Shown: piece by piece, positions 12,239 to 23,650 of the stretch
Numbering within the stretch: position 1 is the stretch's first letter
Layout: each line of letters starts with the position of its first letter
Assembly: GCA_016800925.1 (NCBI GenBank)
Contig: JABCPU010000053.1
Coordinates: 186,001-250,000, forward strand
Source of the DNA: Suillus spraguei
Lineage: Eukaryota; Basidiomycota; Agaricomycetes; Boletales; Suillaceae
Reading direction: 5' to 3'
Length of the DNA stretch: 64,000 nt
Translations under genes and position numbers: made by a program
The notes under the pieces: model-generated
Database searches by the model: none
Seen by the model: only the letters and a program-made list of their open reading frames with translations
What the model was told of the DNA's origin: nothing

Positions 12239-13242
12239 ATGCATTCACACCCCGTAACTTCATCGCACCCATTCGCACCGAGACCCTTTCCTCCTCCATC
12301 TCTCACTGACGTTCCTCATGAATACATCGTCGACCAGCTGAGGGCTCTCGCGTCTCACTACTGGGACAGACCCCAGACCGCAGATTGTACCATAAGTAAG
12401 TCTCGATATCTTATTTACCGACCATTCTCATCTCTTCGGCAGTCGTACCTGTTCCGCATCATCGACCACATGATTCTCTAGTCTCTTCGTCAGATTCTTC
12501 ACCAGAGTCCTCACCAAGGATTAAGGCAGACACCGGAAGACGGGCATCAGAACCTACTATCCATGCCGTGCCTCGAATAAAATTAAGAGTAAGTCACGCT
12601 GTTCATAGATGACGCATAGTCCTTATTGTTTTGTGTTCGTAGCTGCATATGGACTACCTTTCTTCGCACTCGACGTTGCTACGAGGACTCTTCAGCGGTG
12701 TATCGCCTAATGATCTCATTCACTCTGGCGCTACTCAACCCCGACATCCTCCGTTGCACGTTCCAGAAAGTCGTCTTCCTTCTCTTCTTCCTTCTCCGCC
12801 CTCACACCCGGTTCTCTTTCTCCCCGTGCCTGATCCATCCTCTATACATCTTATTTTTCACTGGATGTACTTTGGACAGACAGCACTTATGGAGGACTAT
12901 CTAAATCGGGGCGTTGTCCACTGGGAGGGGATCGCGCGTAATGTGGAGTACTTGGGACTTCCCACAGACATAAAAGTATTCCTAGGGCGGTGGTACAGGA
13001 ACTGGCTTCTTCCGGCACACAGCCGCCTCGGTTGTGAACCGCTCACAGATGATGACGACTCTGATTTTGAACTGGAACTCGATGATGATGATGATGACGA
13101 CGACGACGACGACGACACAGATGATGATGACTACTTGGTGGTCAGCTCATACACAGAGGATGCAGATTTCGAGCGAGGTCGCACACGGACAATTCGCCCC
13201 TTGACGCGCTTATGCGGGAAGTTACAGATGTGCGAAGCATGA
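12239..13242 (+). CDS. clp1: Clp1-like protein, clamp-cell development regulator
   Basis: Exons 12239-12395, 12443-12588 and 12643-13242 encode 300 residues. Segments shared, from memory, with basidiomycete Clp1 are PHEYIVDQLRALASHYWDRP, TADCTIIVPVP, the line HMDYLSSHSTLLRGLFSG, FLPVPDPSSIHLIFHWMYFG and WEGIARNVEYLGLP followed by FLGRWYRNWLLP. In Coprinopsis the clampless1 gene acts downstream of the A mating-type homeodomain complex and is needed for clamp-connection formation in the dikaryon; the smut homologue controls proliferation after fusion. The C terminus has a run of 12 Asp within an acidic stretch (about 13080-13130) encoded by GAT/GAC repeats, likely variable in length between strains. 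No neighbour suggests a mating-type locus here. Confidence 0.87.
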
Positions 13243-16200
13243 CAGGCATTTGACATGTTTACGAATAGCTCAACTGTATTTCATAATTCGCGGCGATGTT
13301 TTTTGGTATATCTTTATTCATTCTGATTTCATCCCTATTTCAGACGTAAAGTATGAATGATACCCCCATTTTGCAAAGAATAGCTAAGTTGTGTTTGAAA
13401 TTTTCACTGCGCCCCGGCGCTATCCTTGAAGTGTTTTGCGCCACGGCACTGCAATTATGTTCGCATGCGCAGGTGTCCCCAACCGTCAGATCATCTTGCG
13501 GGGGATGTTCGCTTCTGTTACACGTTTTACTTGTCTACGTGAGATTGGCGCTCACGAAGGTTTGGAGAACAATTGTGTGGAAGCTCGACAGTTACGAGAA
13601 ATCTGTCTCAACTTTTGTCTTTCCGGGGTCTAATTGTGTAGAAGCTCCGTATAATTACGAGAATCGGCCCTTTGTCTTGACATTGTCACCTTCTGACACA
13701 ACTAGCACAATTACAAGTGATATGCATGATCATAAAAAGACGAGCGGAACATGAGGCCCGTATTAGGAAATAAAGAACTGAGGAGCGGAACCAAACAAGG
13801 GCGACCCTTCCCAGAATGGGTTTCACAAACGTTTGACTAGTCTCAAATTTCAACTCGAGCCTTTCCCAACCGGAGAATGTACAGCTGAGGTCAATCAAAG
13901 AAATGTGACCTGATGTTTACCTTTTGGGTACTAGTAACGGTCTCATGGTATGTAAGGCATAATAAGCTTAACCGTGTCTGGATGTGCGAACTACAATTCA
14001 TATCGATAGACCATTCGTCTTACTGCTTAGCATCTACTGGACAAACAACAGGGTCCCGCCTTTAGTACTGTGGAAATTCCCCCTCAGAATGGCATGAGAC
14101 TCGGGAGTTACTACTTCTAGCAACCTTCCTGAGTCAGCTCGTGACTGTCATGCGCTTTGTACACTTTTGTGGTTATACAGGATCATAATCACAACAAGCC
14201 TCCACGTGCACAAACCAGCTGCGACAGATACCACGAAGTATTGCTGTTTGACAGCGTGTGTACAGTGGTGTTGCCCTCATCATCAAAACCAAGGTATCGT
14301 AATAAGCGGGACCCCTTTGTTTGTCCAGCTCCACAAGCGGCAAGGCTGGTCTATATGAAAGTTGCTGTAAAGGGCCCATCAGACAGTGCGTTCCGAATTT
14401 TAGTATAGTAATTCTCAGCCTCGAGATGACACACCGAGTAGCGGTCAGCCTTTTATCCTAATCGATGACGCTGCGCTATGACTGTTTGAGAACGGAAGCA
14501 TTAACACCCGGACTGAAGTCTACAATGATGGATTCGAGGGAGGTGCATGCGCAGATGGGCCCTCGTATACCACTTGTACCTGCCAGAGGCAATCCTCCTA
14601 AATATTCGGGTTTTTGCCCCTATCAAAGAACGGCTGGAAGAAATGTAGGGGATCTGTTAAAAACGATAAATGGCGCTGGCTGATCCCTTTGTGATGCCTC
14701 CTGTCATATGTGTGGTCATAGTATGGACAAGTAAGACGGGGTTCCGATATTCAGCCGCATCATCAATTGGAGATACACGTCCAAAATTTGCCATTGTCAG
14801 CTCCCTGCCAGGTTTAACAAGGATTTTGCTGACCCGCCGATGAATAATTCCCTCCACAAGGACGAGAAAAAAGGTTAGCGAGATAAACAAGGTAATTCTC
14901 AGTAGCGAGGAGGCCGTGCGTTTGCATGACGTCCTAGAATCAACATGCTGGAAACAACATGTAAACTCGAACATGAGGCCAAGGGCCAATTAATCTAGAA
15001 GGCATTTATGACAACATTCACTCAGGACCATCCAGACGTGTGCATTCTCTTGGCATCGTAAGGATTTTCTAGCTGGAAAGACTTATGTTAGAAATGTAAG
15101 TGAAGATGGGCACATGACCAATTGGTTATTAGCCTACCGTAGTCGGATCCTGATATAATGAAGACAGACGTCATTCATTATGAATTGATTTCACAGGACT
15201 TTGAGAGAAAATAAAGTCCCTGTGGCGCTCCGAGTCGGAACTACCAGGGTCGGTGCTGACCCTGGACAACGATCTAATGTATCAGGTGGCAGGTGGCAGG
15301 ACGTCACCAGTCTAGCCATATGGTCCGTGGCTATGGACACAAGCCTATCAGTGAACTTGGCTGGAGCCTCAGAAAGTACGTACTGCAAGTGGTAGATGTG
15401 ACAGCGCGAAGCACGATTAAATATTTTGAGGATTTGCTTACGAACATGCATGCCTTTGGGAGTCCGAGTAGGATCTATTTTGTGGTTTGTGAGCTTCCTG
15501 ATGGTTTGCTAGCTTAAGTGGGAATCGGGCACCGCACGCGATAACTCATAGAATTGGATTATACGATCCTGAAGTTTCTAGCCACATGATAATGGAGGGG
15601 AACGTGGTTGGCCGCAAGTTCAGAGCAATGAATACTGAATTGTCAGGCCAACGTAAGGCCGCACATTTACTATATGTGAGGACGAAATGGTTGGTTCTGC
15701 GGTTTCACTGAGCTCCCAGTACTTACATATACAAATGTCGTTACGCCTCCAATATATGTACTCGAGGGACGAGATAACATCATGAAGATTATCGTAAAGA
15801 TCAATGTCCATCGGTATACTCAGGAGAGATGCAATAGACAAAGAGCCAGAAGCGAGTCCAGCGATCGGCGTGTTTTATCGTTGCGTGAGGATTAATGATC
15901 GAAGTTGTGAGTTTGAGAGTGGTGGAGATAGTAGCCTACGGATGTGTTTACGGAAACGACTGGGCCTGAATTGCTGTGTCGTACTGCTATTTGGAGGGCG
16001 TGAGGTACTTGCAGTGGGGTTTTTCAGAGTCAACCTCCGTTTTTCTCTGGCTGAAGCGTTTCTCTACGTGATGTGAGGTGTTTAAGAAGAAAATGAAGTC
16101 AGGAGGAATTAAACATCGTAGAAGAGAGGAACGTACGCGGATGCCCTTGGCACAAGGGACGTCAGCTAATGCTGAGTGAACGCCCATGCAGATCGATATT

Positions 16201-16690
16201 TACACCACTTGATCTGCCGGAGAGGTTTTGAGGCCAATGGAAAGGCAGGGTCGGGATGGCGTATGGTGGGCATCGGGTGTATTAGGCGGCGGAATAAAGA
16301 TAAAAAGTGGTCACGAAGGATGGTTCCATGCGATGATCATGATACAGGTTGGAGGTGATGTCATGGAGACGACTGAGGACGTCAAGACGAGAAAAGTACT
16401 AGATGAGAATTGAGATGTTAAGCACACTCGCGAATACGATCAGGTTGAAAAAACCTCGGTGTACCTGATCCGGGACCTTGATTGGCTGATATACAGGATG
16501 CCTTCAAGTAGCATCAGCCTAGAATGCATAAGCCTACATGAAAGTATCACGTACAGCGAGCAGCGACTCGGAGTCATCGCGCTGATTCAAAAGAAGGGAT
16601 GTGCTTGCGAGGATCTCAGGATATGGCCATTCGGAGATATCGCAATGTCATGAACGACGCCGGTGTCTCTAGCGGTGCAATCATCGCACT
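13243..16690. other. Gene-poor 3.4 kb stretch
   Basis: I found no ORF with recognisable motifs or with a convincing exon chain on either strand, and no clear repeat ends. The 13353-13754 and 14157-14408 plus-strand ORFs have random-looking composition. It may hold decayed sequence or unannotated non-coding transcripts, which I cannot tell apart. Confidence 0.45.
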
Positions 16691-16691
16691 C

Positions 16692-17250
16692 CTAGAGCAC
16701 ACCTGCGTTGTCTACTGAGATCTGCTTCCAAGTTGTAGTAGACGTCCATGTCCTAATCGAGCGATCGCGCCCGGAGATAAGAGTTTTCTCTAGTCCGATC
16801 AAAACACCTAACTCTTTGACTCTGGCGACAAACTCCCATCCCAGATTTTGACTGCATGATCCAGGAGTCGGAGGCTCACCGTATTCACCCGCCGCGACCA
16901 TGGCCGCGTCTGGCGAGTAGACGACTGTGAACACACATTTATACCCAGTCTCGATTGGACTGAGAATTGTCTCTTTTCTGTTGTATCACCCAGTAGAAAA
17001 TGGAAAGACAATTGCAGTGGCAGCGCCATCTCACCTTTCATCCAGCAAAGTCCAACATCATTATTTACGACGATCTCTTTCTCGATGTCTTGACACCAAA
17101 ACGCGATGAGCGTTGAGGCCTTGAGGTTGAGGGCACTGCAAGTTCAGACTACATAGTACGTTCACAAAGTCACTTCCTCGTGAATACTTCACAGCTTGTA
17201 TCATAGGTTGCACAACTAAGCTTGAAGCGTCCATCCCTCGTTTTGTGACC
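16692..17250 (-). pseudogene. Broken WD40-repeat gene fragment
   Basis: Two minus-strand frames between 16692 and 17041 contain WD40-like pieces: FTVVYSPDAAMVAAGEYG, DHAVKIWDGSL and LISGRDRSIRTWTSTT followed by TWKQIS. They alternate between frames within about 250 bp and no intron joins them, so this looks like a remnant of a WD40-repeat gene of the kind abundant in agaric genomes. The right part to 17250 has no clear motif. Confidence 0.5.
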
Positions 17251-17259
17251 ATGATTATC

Positions 17260-18431
17260 AGTCACAAATCAATCGCCGATACTCGATACACTAATTTGCA
17301 ATGGAAACCTGTACTACAAGTATCAAGCAACTATGAAGTGACGAGGCAGTTATAATAGAGTTCATTGTCCACATTCGAATATTACTCCATCACGCTTGCA
17401 TCGTCTCTCTCTTCTCCCGTCGACTTCATGGCTGTTCCTCGCCTTTCTTACCAGTTTCTACGTCAACCTTATCCGACATCTCGTCCTACATCAATTCGTC
17501 GTCTAGAGCCTCCTCGTCCGTCTCATCCAAGAGTAACGACCCTCCCTTGCGTCCCGTGAATCCTCATTGATCAGGGCTTCGATGGAAGCTGTACATCGTA
17601 ACCCGGGAAAAAAGTGCGATATTGAACGAGGTGTGAGCGAGCAATGCAGGCGTGTATATTGTACAATAGAGCGAGAATACAATGTCATAACCTTCCGGGT
17701 CTCAAGAGTGGGCAGCGCTCGCTCGTCCTCCACATCTGTTGGTAGGAAGCTATATTTTGGCTTGGGCTTCCGTTTGTCCGGGGATAAATATTTTGCGTTA
17801 ACTAAGGAGGTTTGAGCTCGACAGCTGATTGAACTCTACGGCTTCGACCTCGCCTTGGGTCTGTGATCAAGTCTGGTCGCTAGCGAGAGTAGACCGATAA
17901 CACGTAGAAGAGCTTGTCCACCTCTGATTGGGAGCAAGAAGAAAGTAAAGAACTTCAGATCATCAGCTTTGATTCACGTACTAGTGGTAGTTCAGGGCCC
18001 TCTTCAACCTGCTTGGGAAAAGAGCGTAGACTTAGTTAAAGGGGGATGTCATCAAAGGGGATAGACCCAGTGAGATAGGCTCGGGTGTACTAGTAGAAGG
18101 TGTGTACGTATGCACGGTCAGCTTATTAACAACCTGATGAAACTTTTCATCCTCTACCAGGTATTGAAGAACTGAACTGCAGAACACCGAGATCTATTTA
18201 TGTTGATGGCGTCAATGAACCGTAAAAACTGCTCGGAAGTATACACGGAACATCCTACGCAAGTAAGTAGATATCGATATCCAAAATGATGGTAGAGGTT
18301 GGCAGAATCTATTGTTCCATGAACTAGCGGATCAGAGAATGGGGTATATGCGCGACCGTATACAACCCGAATGATAACTTATCAATTTGAGATCCTTTCA
18401 ACGATCGAGATACTCTATCACGGCCAGCGCA
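17260..18431. other. Intergenic stretch downstream of the HET gene
   Basis: A small plus-strand ORF starting with ATG at 17428 (MAVPRLSYQFLRQPYPTSRP) lies about 75 bp after a TATAATAGAG box near 17351, but it has no homology I know and no splice partner. Nothing else visible. Confidence 0.3.
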
Positions 18432-20653
18432 TTATCGAAGGAACACTACCTTCTCTTCTGGTCGCGAAGCATTCCAGGAGACTTCATGAATAACGCCCAA
18501 CCCAACACGTTGCATCAAGCCTTCATTCTGACTGACCGCCATCACATGCAGGATACATTCAAGGTAATGTCCAAGACTCTGTTCGTCGCACACGCCGCGC
18601 GTATCGGTACGAGAAAGAACGATGAACTCGAGAGACGGCGGCGGGGTAGGGTCTAACGGCAGGACTGCAGTGCCAACCCAAATGGGAGGGGAAGATGTGG
18701 TGGAGAGAATATCGAAGAGACCGTGGTGGAGGCCTGCACTTGACTCGTCGTTTTCTTCGCTACCTCGTCGCGCAATGCTAAAGTGACTTGAAGTCGTGCG
18801 GAAAATGAGGGTGCCTGGTGCTAGTGGTCGATGGATGTCAAGTATCAGTTCCGTCGGATCTAAGATCCCTGACGGAGGAGAATATGCCAACTTCTCTTCC
18901 TCTTTCATGGGATTCGAAACGATCCGAGAGACCCGGCGAACGTCAAGCTGCACTGTAGCACCACTATGGTCCACAATGTACCAACAATTAACAAACGTTT
19001 CTACCACCGACGGTTCACTAATACTATCGTTGACGAGACCCAGATACCGATGCTCCGACATGTAGTCAACAGGGCCACGCCACGCAGCCCATGTCCATGA
19101 AGGTAAAGGTAAACTTCCTCCGTTAGGGAGCGAACGACAAGCGCGAGGAGTGTGTGGATTGTGATGCCAGAGAAGCGCTTGATGCAGGTGCGTCAATATC
19201 ACTCCACAATAAAAGACTCTGGCGGGGTCACCGAGCCTAAAGCCTATCGCCAGAGCATTTGTCACTCCAGTGAGAGCATCGACAACATCTGATTCTACGG
19301 TGAGATTGCGTCGCGTACACTCGTTGACGGCCCCCATGTAAGTCCCAAAGGGCTCCCCCGCAGGGAAATATTCTCCACGTGATCTCCGAAGAAAGCTGTC
19401 GGAGAATTGGTCTCCCTTGCTTTCGGCGACGATATCTTCGCAGAAGACATCACCTCGGCACTCAAAGTAGACTTGTTGCTCGGTGAAGTATATCCGTCGG
19501 CGGGAGAGTGCGCTCTCTTGATAAGTCCAACCACGTGTATTCCATACAGACAATTTAAGAGCCTCCCGAAGTCTTGGAGGTCCCACACAGAGATGAAGTC
19601 CTTGAACAACTTCGATATGCTGCTTTAGCGTTCTGGTTCGTGGACGGCATCCTGGGAGAGGGTCTCGAGCCGACGCGCCGCCAGCGGCCATTATCGTCAG
19701 ATAAGAAAGGCCGTAAACCAAATCCATAGATTGTATCTGAATGATTTTGTCCTGCGAACAATCTTGAATGATACATATGGCGTCGACCCATAAGTAACGG
19801 AGACCGAGTTGTCGAACGAATAGAATAGAATCAGTTATGGTCTCCGGAAAGGTTGCCGTTTTCAACCCGCCAGGAGTGGAGCGCTCCACTATATTACTCG
19901 TCGTTGTTCGATACTCTGTGCTGACGGCTCCCCATACGTAACTGAGGGATACATAACGACAGCCAGAAGGTGCGGGAACCAAGGTCATTGACACCACATC
20001 TACCAATCTCACATATTCCGGCAGGTTTTTGTCCTCTCCGTTGTCACTTCTCCATGCATTATGACATTCATCCCCATGGTTCTCCTGGCACAGCTTAATC
20101 CACTTCTTTACCAGATCGATGTCTGCAGTGTTCTTCACCCTGCGACTATGAAGATCGGTGGGTCTCCCGAACTTGAAAGCGTCTTCTTGCATGAGATAGA
20201 TGCTGAGAGAACCTGCCGTTGCCCTTGAAGCGGGATATCTCTCCCAAAAGTCACCTAGGCCCTGCATATTGATATGGAGACGGTAGCAACGAAATTTAGG
20301 TCGAGGATAAAAGGGCCCCCGAAGACAACCACATGGCATCGTAAGCAGACGACATTGAATACCTGAGAGATCAACGTCAGGGAACTTGTCCAACATCCAT
20401 GTTCGACGGACGTGAAAGGATATGAGGCGGCAAAAGCTGCATTGGTATGATTTTTGTAAGATGGATGACAGTGAATCGAGTGGAATCCCCTCTGTCTCTG
20501 GGACACCATCAAGGAAGATCTGGTAAAAATCCACTTTTTCACAGACAGAACACAGTAATGCGTCGTTGTTGAATGTGGTAGTATAGTCCCTCTGTCCATC
20601 CTCTTTAATCAGCCTTGCGCTGGGTAAGCGGGGACCCAAATTAGTTCCTCACC
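18432..20653 (-). CDS. HET-domain protein, apparently with an N-terminal membrane anchor
   Basis: The main exon 20591-18432 encodes about 720 residues. A CX2C pair with neighbours (LLCSVCEKV, YQCSFCRLISFH) precedes the HET core: YVSLSYVWG, ETITDSILFVRQLGLRYLWVDAICIIQ, SYLTIMAAGG and NTRGWTYQESALSRRRIYFT. HET domains trigger cell death on allorecognition when unlike fungal hyphae fuse, or act in related defence signalling. The exon has no ATG near its 5' end. A 61-bp intron (20652-20592, GTGAGG to GACAG) joins it in phase to an upstream exon ending TELQ at 20653 that encodes VPALVGIIIGGFALGVLIIW, a transmembrane helix followed by basic residues. Further upstream (to about 21030) Ser/Thr-rich sequence in shifting frames suggests an extracellular part, but I could not fix the first exon. 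Confidence 0.85.
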
Positions 20654-21268
20654 TGAAGTTCAGTCCGTATCATTTGATCTGGGTTTTGGACAAGGACAGA
20701 TTCAGAGGTCCTATCAGATGCGATATTTGGTTTCAATTTGCATGTCAGGACGATTAATAGCCAAATAATCAAAACTCCAAGAGCGAACCCTCCAATAATA
20801 ATTCCAACAAGGGCCGGAACACGTGTGGAGACCGGACTGAGAGTGTCAAGAATACCTTCATGGTTACCTGAGAAGTGCTTGAGCGATGAATATGTGCAAG
20901 AAACATCATGAAAGCAGAATATCCACCTGACTGAGTTATGCTATGATACAAGGTCATGCGAGTTGCGATGAATTTCGTTTGACTGCTCGCGGTTGTGGGA
21001 GGGTAAGGAGACGCAGCTGTAAAAGTGTAAGTCTTAATACGAATATGTGGCAGTCATGCATCATGCCGTCCAACGTTGCAACGCCTTGGCCAAGAGATAC
21101 ACAGCCCTAAGGCCAAGCGGGTTTACTTCCTTCACGTGATGCGTATATTAGTAGTATGTAGACATATAATTATGACGGCTATGTTCCGCCTCAGACTTCG
21201 GACAATCAGTATTGTGTTGACCTACTCGTAGGACCCTGTCATTTCTCCAACTTGCTCCTCTTTCCAAT

Positions 21269-23009
21269 ATGTTGGCCTTAACACCCGCCGGTAGGCTTAT
21301 TACAGCACGTGGCAACCTACGTCGCTATCTCCGACCCATAATCACCAGTCAAAGGTCGCGCCAAATCTCGACGTACAACGTTGATATCGCAGGGCTCACG
21401 GAAGAGCAAGCTGAGGTATGTGAATGAAATCACCACCCTCAGCTACAGCTCAGCAGTATGACTCAGTTCCGCAATGCAGTAGCCGAATTTGCTGAACGGG
21501 AGCTTGCCCCGCGTGCTGCACAAATTGACAAGAGCAACAACTTCCCTTCGGTGAGTATATCAAACAAGCTTATTTGACCTCTTGTACTCAAGCGTATTTT
21601 CAGGACGTCTGGGAGAAGCTCGGTGACATGGGTTTGCTTGGTATCACCGTTTCGTCAAAGTATGGTGGTTTGAACCTTGGATACTTCCACCACACTTTGG
21701 CAATGGAAGAGCTTTCCCGTGCTTCTGGATCTGTTGCACTATCATACGGCGCGCATTCTAACCTTTGTGTGAACCAAATTCATCGTCACGGCACAGAAGC
21801 TCAGAAGCAGAAATACCTTCCTGACTTGATCTCTGGGAAGAAAGTAGGCAGTTTGGCTATGAGCGAGCCTGGGAGCGGGCAAGTTGATTAACTTACAATG
21901 CATGGAGACGGCGACTCACAGTGAACTAGGAGTGACGTAGTCAGCATGAGTTTGAGAGCAGATAAAATAGACGGTGGTTGGAAGCTGAATGGGAACAAGT
22001 TCTGGTAATAATTTCATCGTGTCACACATGCATTTTTCTAATAGTATTGCAGGATTACCAATGGACCAACAGCATCAACACTGGTCGTTTACGCGAAAAC
22101 CGCTCCTGAGAGAGGTTCTAAGGGCATCACCGCGTTCATCATCGAGAAAACGTTCGAAGGCTTTTCCACGCATCAGAAGCTTGATAAATTTGGCATGAGA
22201 GGCAGCGATACTTGCGAACTTGTCTTCGATAACTGCAAAGTCCCAGAAGGTTTGTATCTATTATGGCACTCAACGGTAAACAGCTCATCGGCTTTCGTTA
22301 CTCCCAAGAAAACGTCCTTGGTCAGGTCAACAAAGGCGCGGGGGTCTTAATGTCTGGGCTTGACCTTGAACGTCTTGTCCTGAGTGGCGGTCCCTTGGGG
22401 TAGGGTTACCTCATCAGACACTTAGGACCATTTGCTCAAATATTGCTTCCTGAAGTTTAGCGCAAGCTGCATTCGATTATGCAGTAGAATATATTCACGA
22501 TCGCAAGCAGTTTGGACAACCTGTGGGGACATTTCAATTAATGCAGGGTAGGTTGACTAAACCCTATAATCGACATAACAACTAATGAAGATTTTCAGGC
22601 AAGATTGCGGATATGTATACGAGTATTAATGCAAGCCGCGCGTATGTCTATGCTGTTGCAAGAGCTTGTGATCGTGGTCAGATCAGTCGTCGAGTAAGGA
22701 AGACCGTGAATTCAAACGCTGTTGGTTCCTGATTTTACAATGCTAGGACTGTGCTGGTGCTATCCTCTACTCTACTGAAAAAGCCATAGAGGTCGCGTTA
22801 GAAGGCATGCAATGTCTTGGCGGTAACGGATACATCAATGGTTCGAATTATCTATGATCTTGTGATGGCTGCTACTCACATTTGGATTAGATTATCCCAT
22901 GGGCCGCATTTTACGCGATTCTAGGTTATATGCAGTGGGCGCCGGGACGCAAGAAATAAGGAGGATGCTGATAGGACGGGAGTTCAATGAGCAGTTCAAA
23001 TCGTCATGA
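21269..23009 (+). CDS. IVD: Isovaleryl-CoA dehydrogenase, mitochondrial
   Basis: Ten exons: 21269-21415, 21467-21550, 21604-21878, 21930-22004, 22053-22249, 22309-22399, 22456-22547, 22599-22693, 22747-22840 and 22891-23009. The product has an Arg-rich presequence ([15 protein letters not shown]) and the acyl-CoA dehydrogenase marks [34 protein letters not shown] and [20 protein letters not shown], with [20 protein letters not shown] near the end. The active-site Glu sits in [15 protein letters not shown], the position used by isovaleryl-CoA dehydrogenases. The FAD enzyme oxidises isovaleryl-CoA in leucine breakdown and passes electrons to ETF. Intron 3 has a GC donor (GCAAGT at 21879). Introns 5 and 6 need AAG acceptors (22306-22308 and 22453-22455); other choices break conserved sequence. 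Confidence 0.95.
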
Positions 23010-23650
23010 TACTTCAGTGCTAATCCAGGCTACTTTCGACAGTAGTTCGAAGCATCCCAGTCCGGACGATACCATGTATGAGTAGTCATGATAGGCGTGC
23101 ATAAAAATTCTTGGATGTCCGAGAGCGCTGAATCGGACGCCATGACAGCATTGTATCGTATTGAATTTGTATGTATTTCAGCTTGTAATGTGCAGGGCAG
23201 GGTCACAGTGAGGTAGAACTTGAACAAAGTTGCCGTAGCAAACTAACTTGGGCCGTATTCTGATTGAAAAAACTGAGCCCAGCTTATGATAATTGATTTG
23301 AGAATGCCTGCTGCGAACGCATGCATGCGTTCAAGTTGGCGATTTGCTTTGCGGTTGAGCAGTAGTTTTGAAACCTCATGTTCGGACGTTGCGTTTTATG
23401 GCCAAGAAAATGATATTGCCACATAGGGAGTCACGTATATGTACAAGTAATTGTTCCAAATAAATGACGGATAAATGGTGCACGCTGGTACTGTGAAATG
23501 CGATGGTATACAAATATGTGAAACCAAGATGACAATGATAACGAAACTGAACAAGATCGTAAAGTCGTATCGGCATTCAAGAAATAATCAGCAAGAAAGA
23601 TATAGAACAGAAGCATCGAATGAGATAAGGAAAGCGCGACTGCGCTTGCA
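23010..23650. other. Convergent intergenic region
   Basis: This 640-bp region lies between the 3' ends of the IVD gene (+) and the zinc-finger gene (-). It is AT-rich and holds both 3' untranslated regions. No gene seen. Confidence 0.5.

Noticed and set aside
12897..13118. Minus-strand poly-Ser ORF
   Set aside because: Antisense of the Asp run in clp1.
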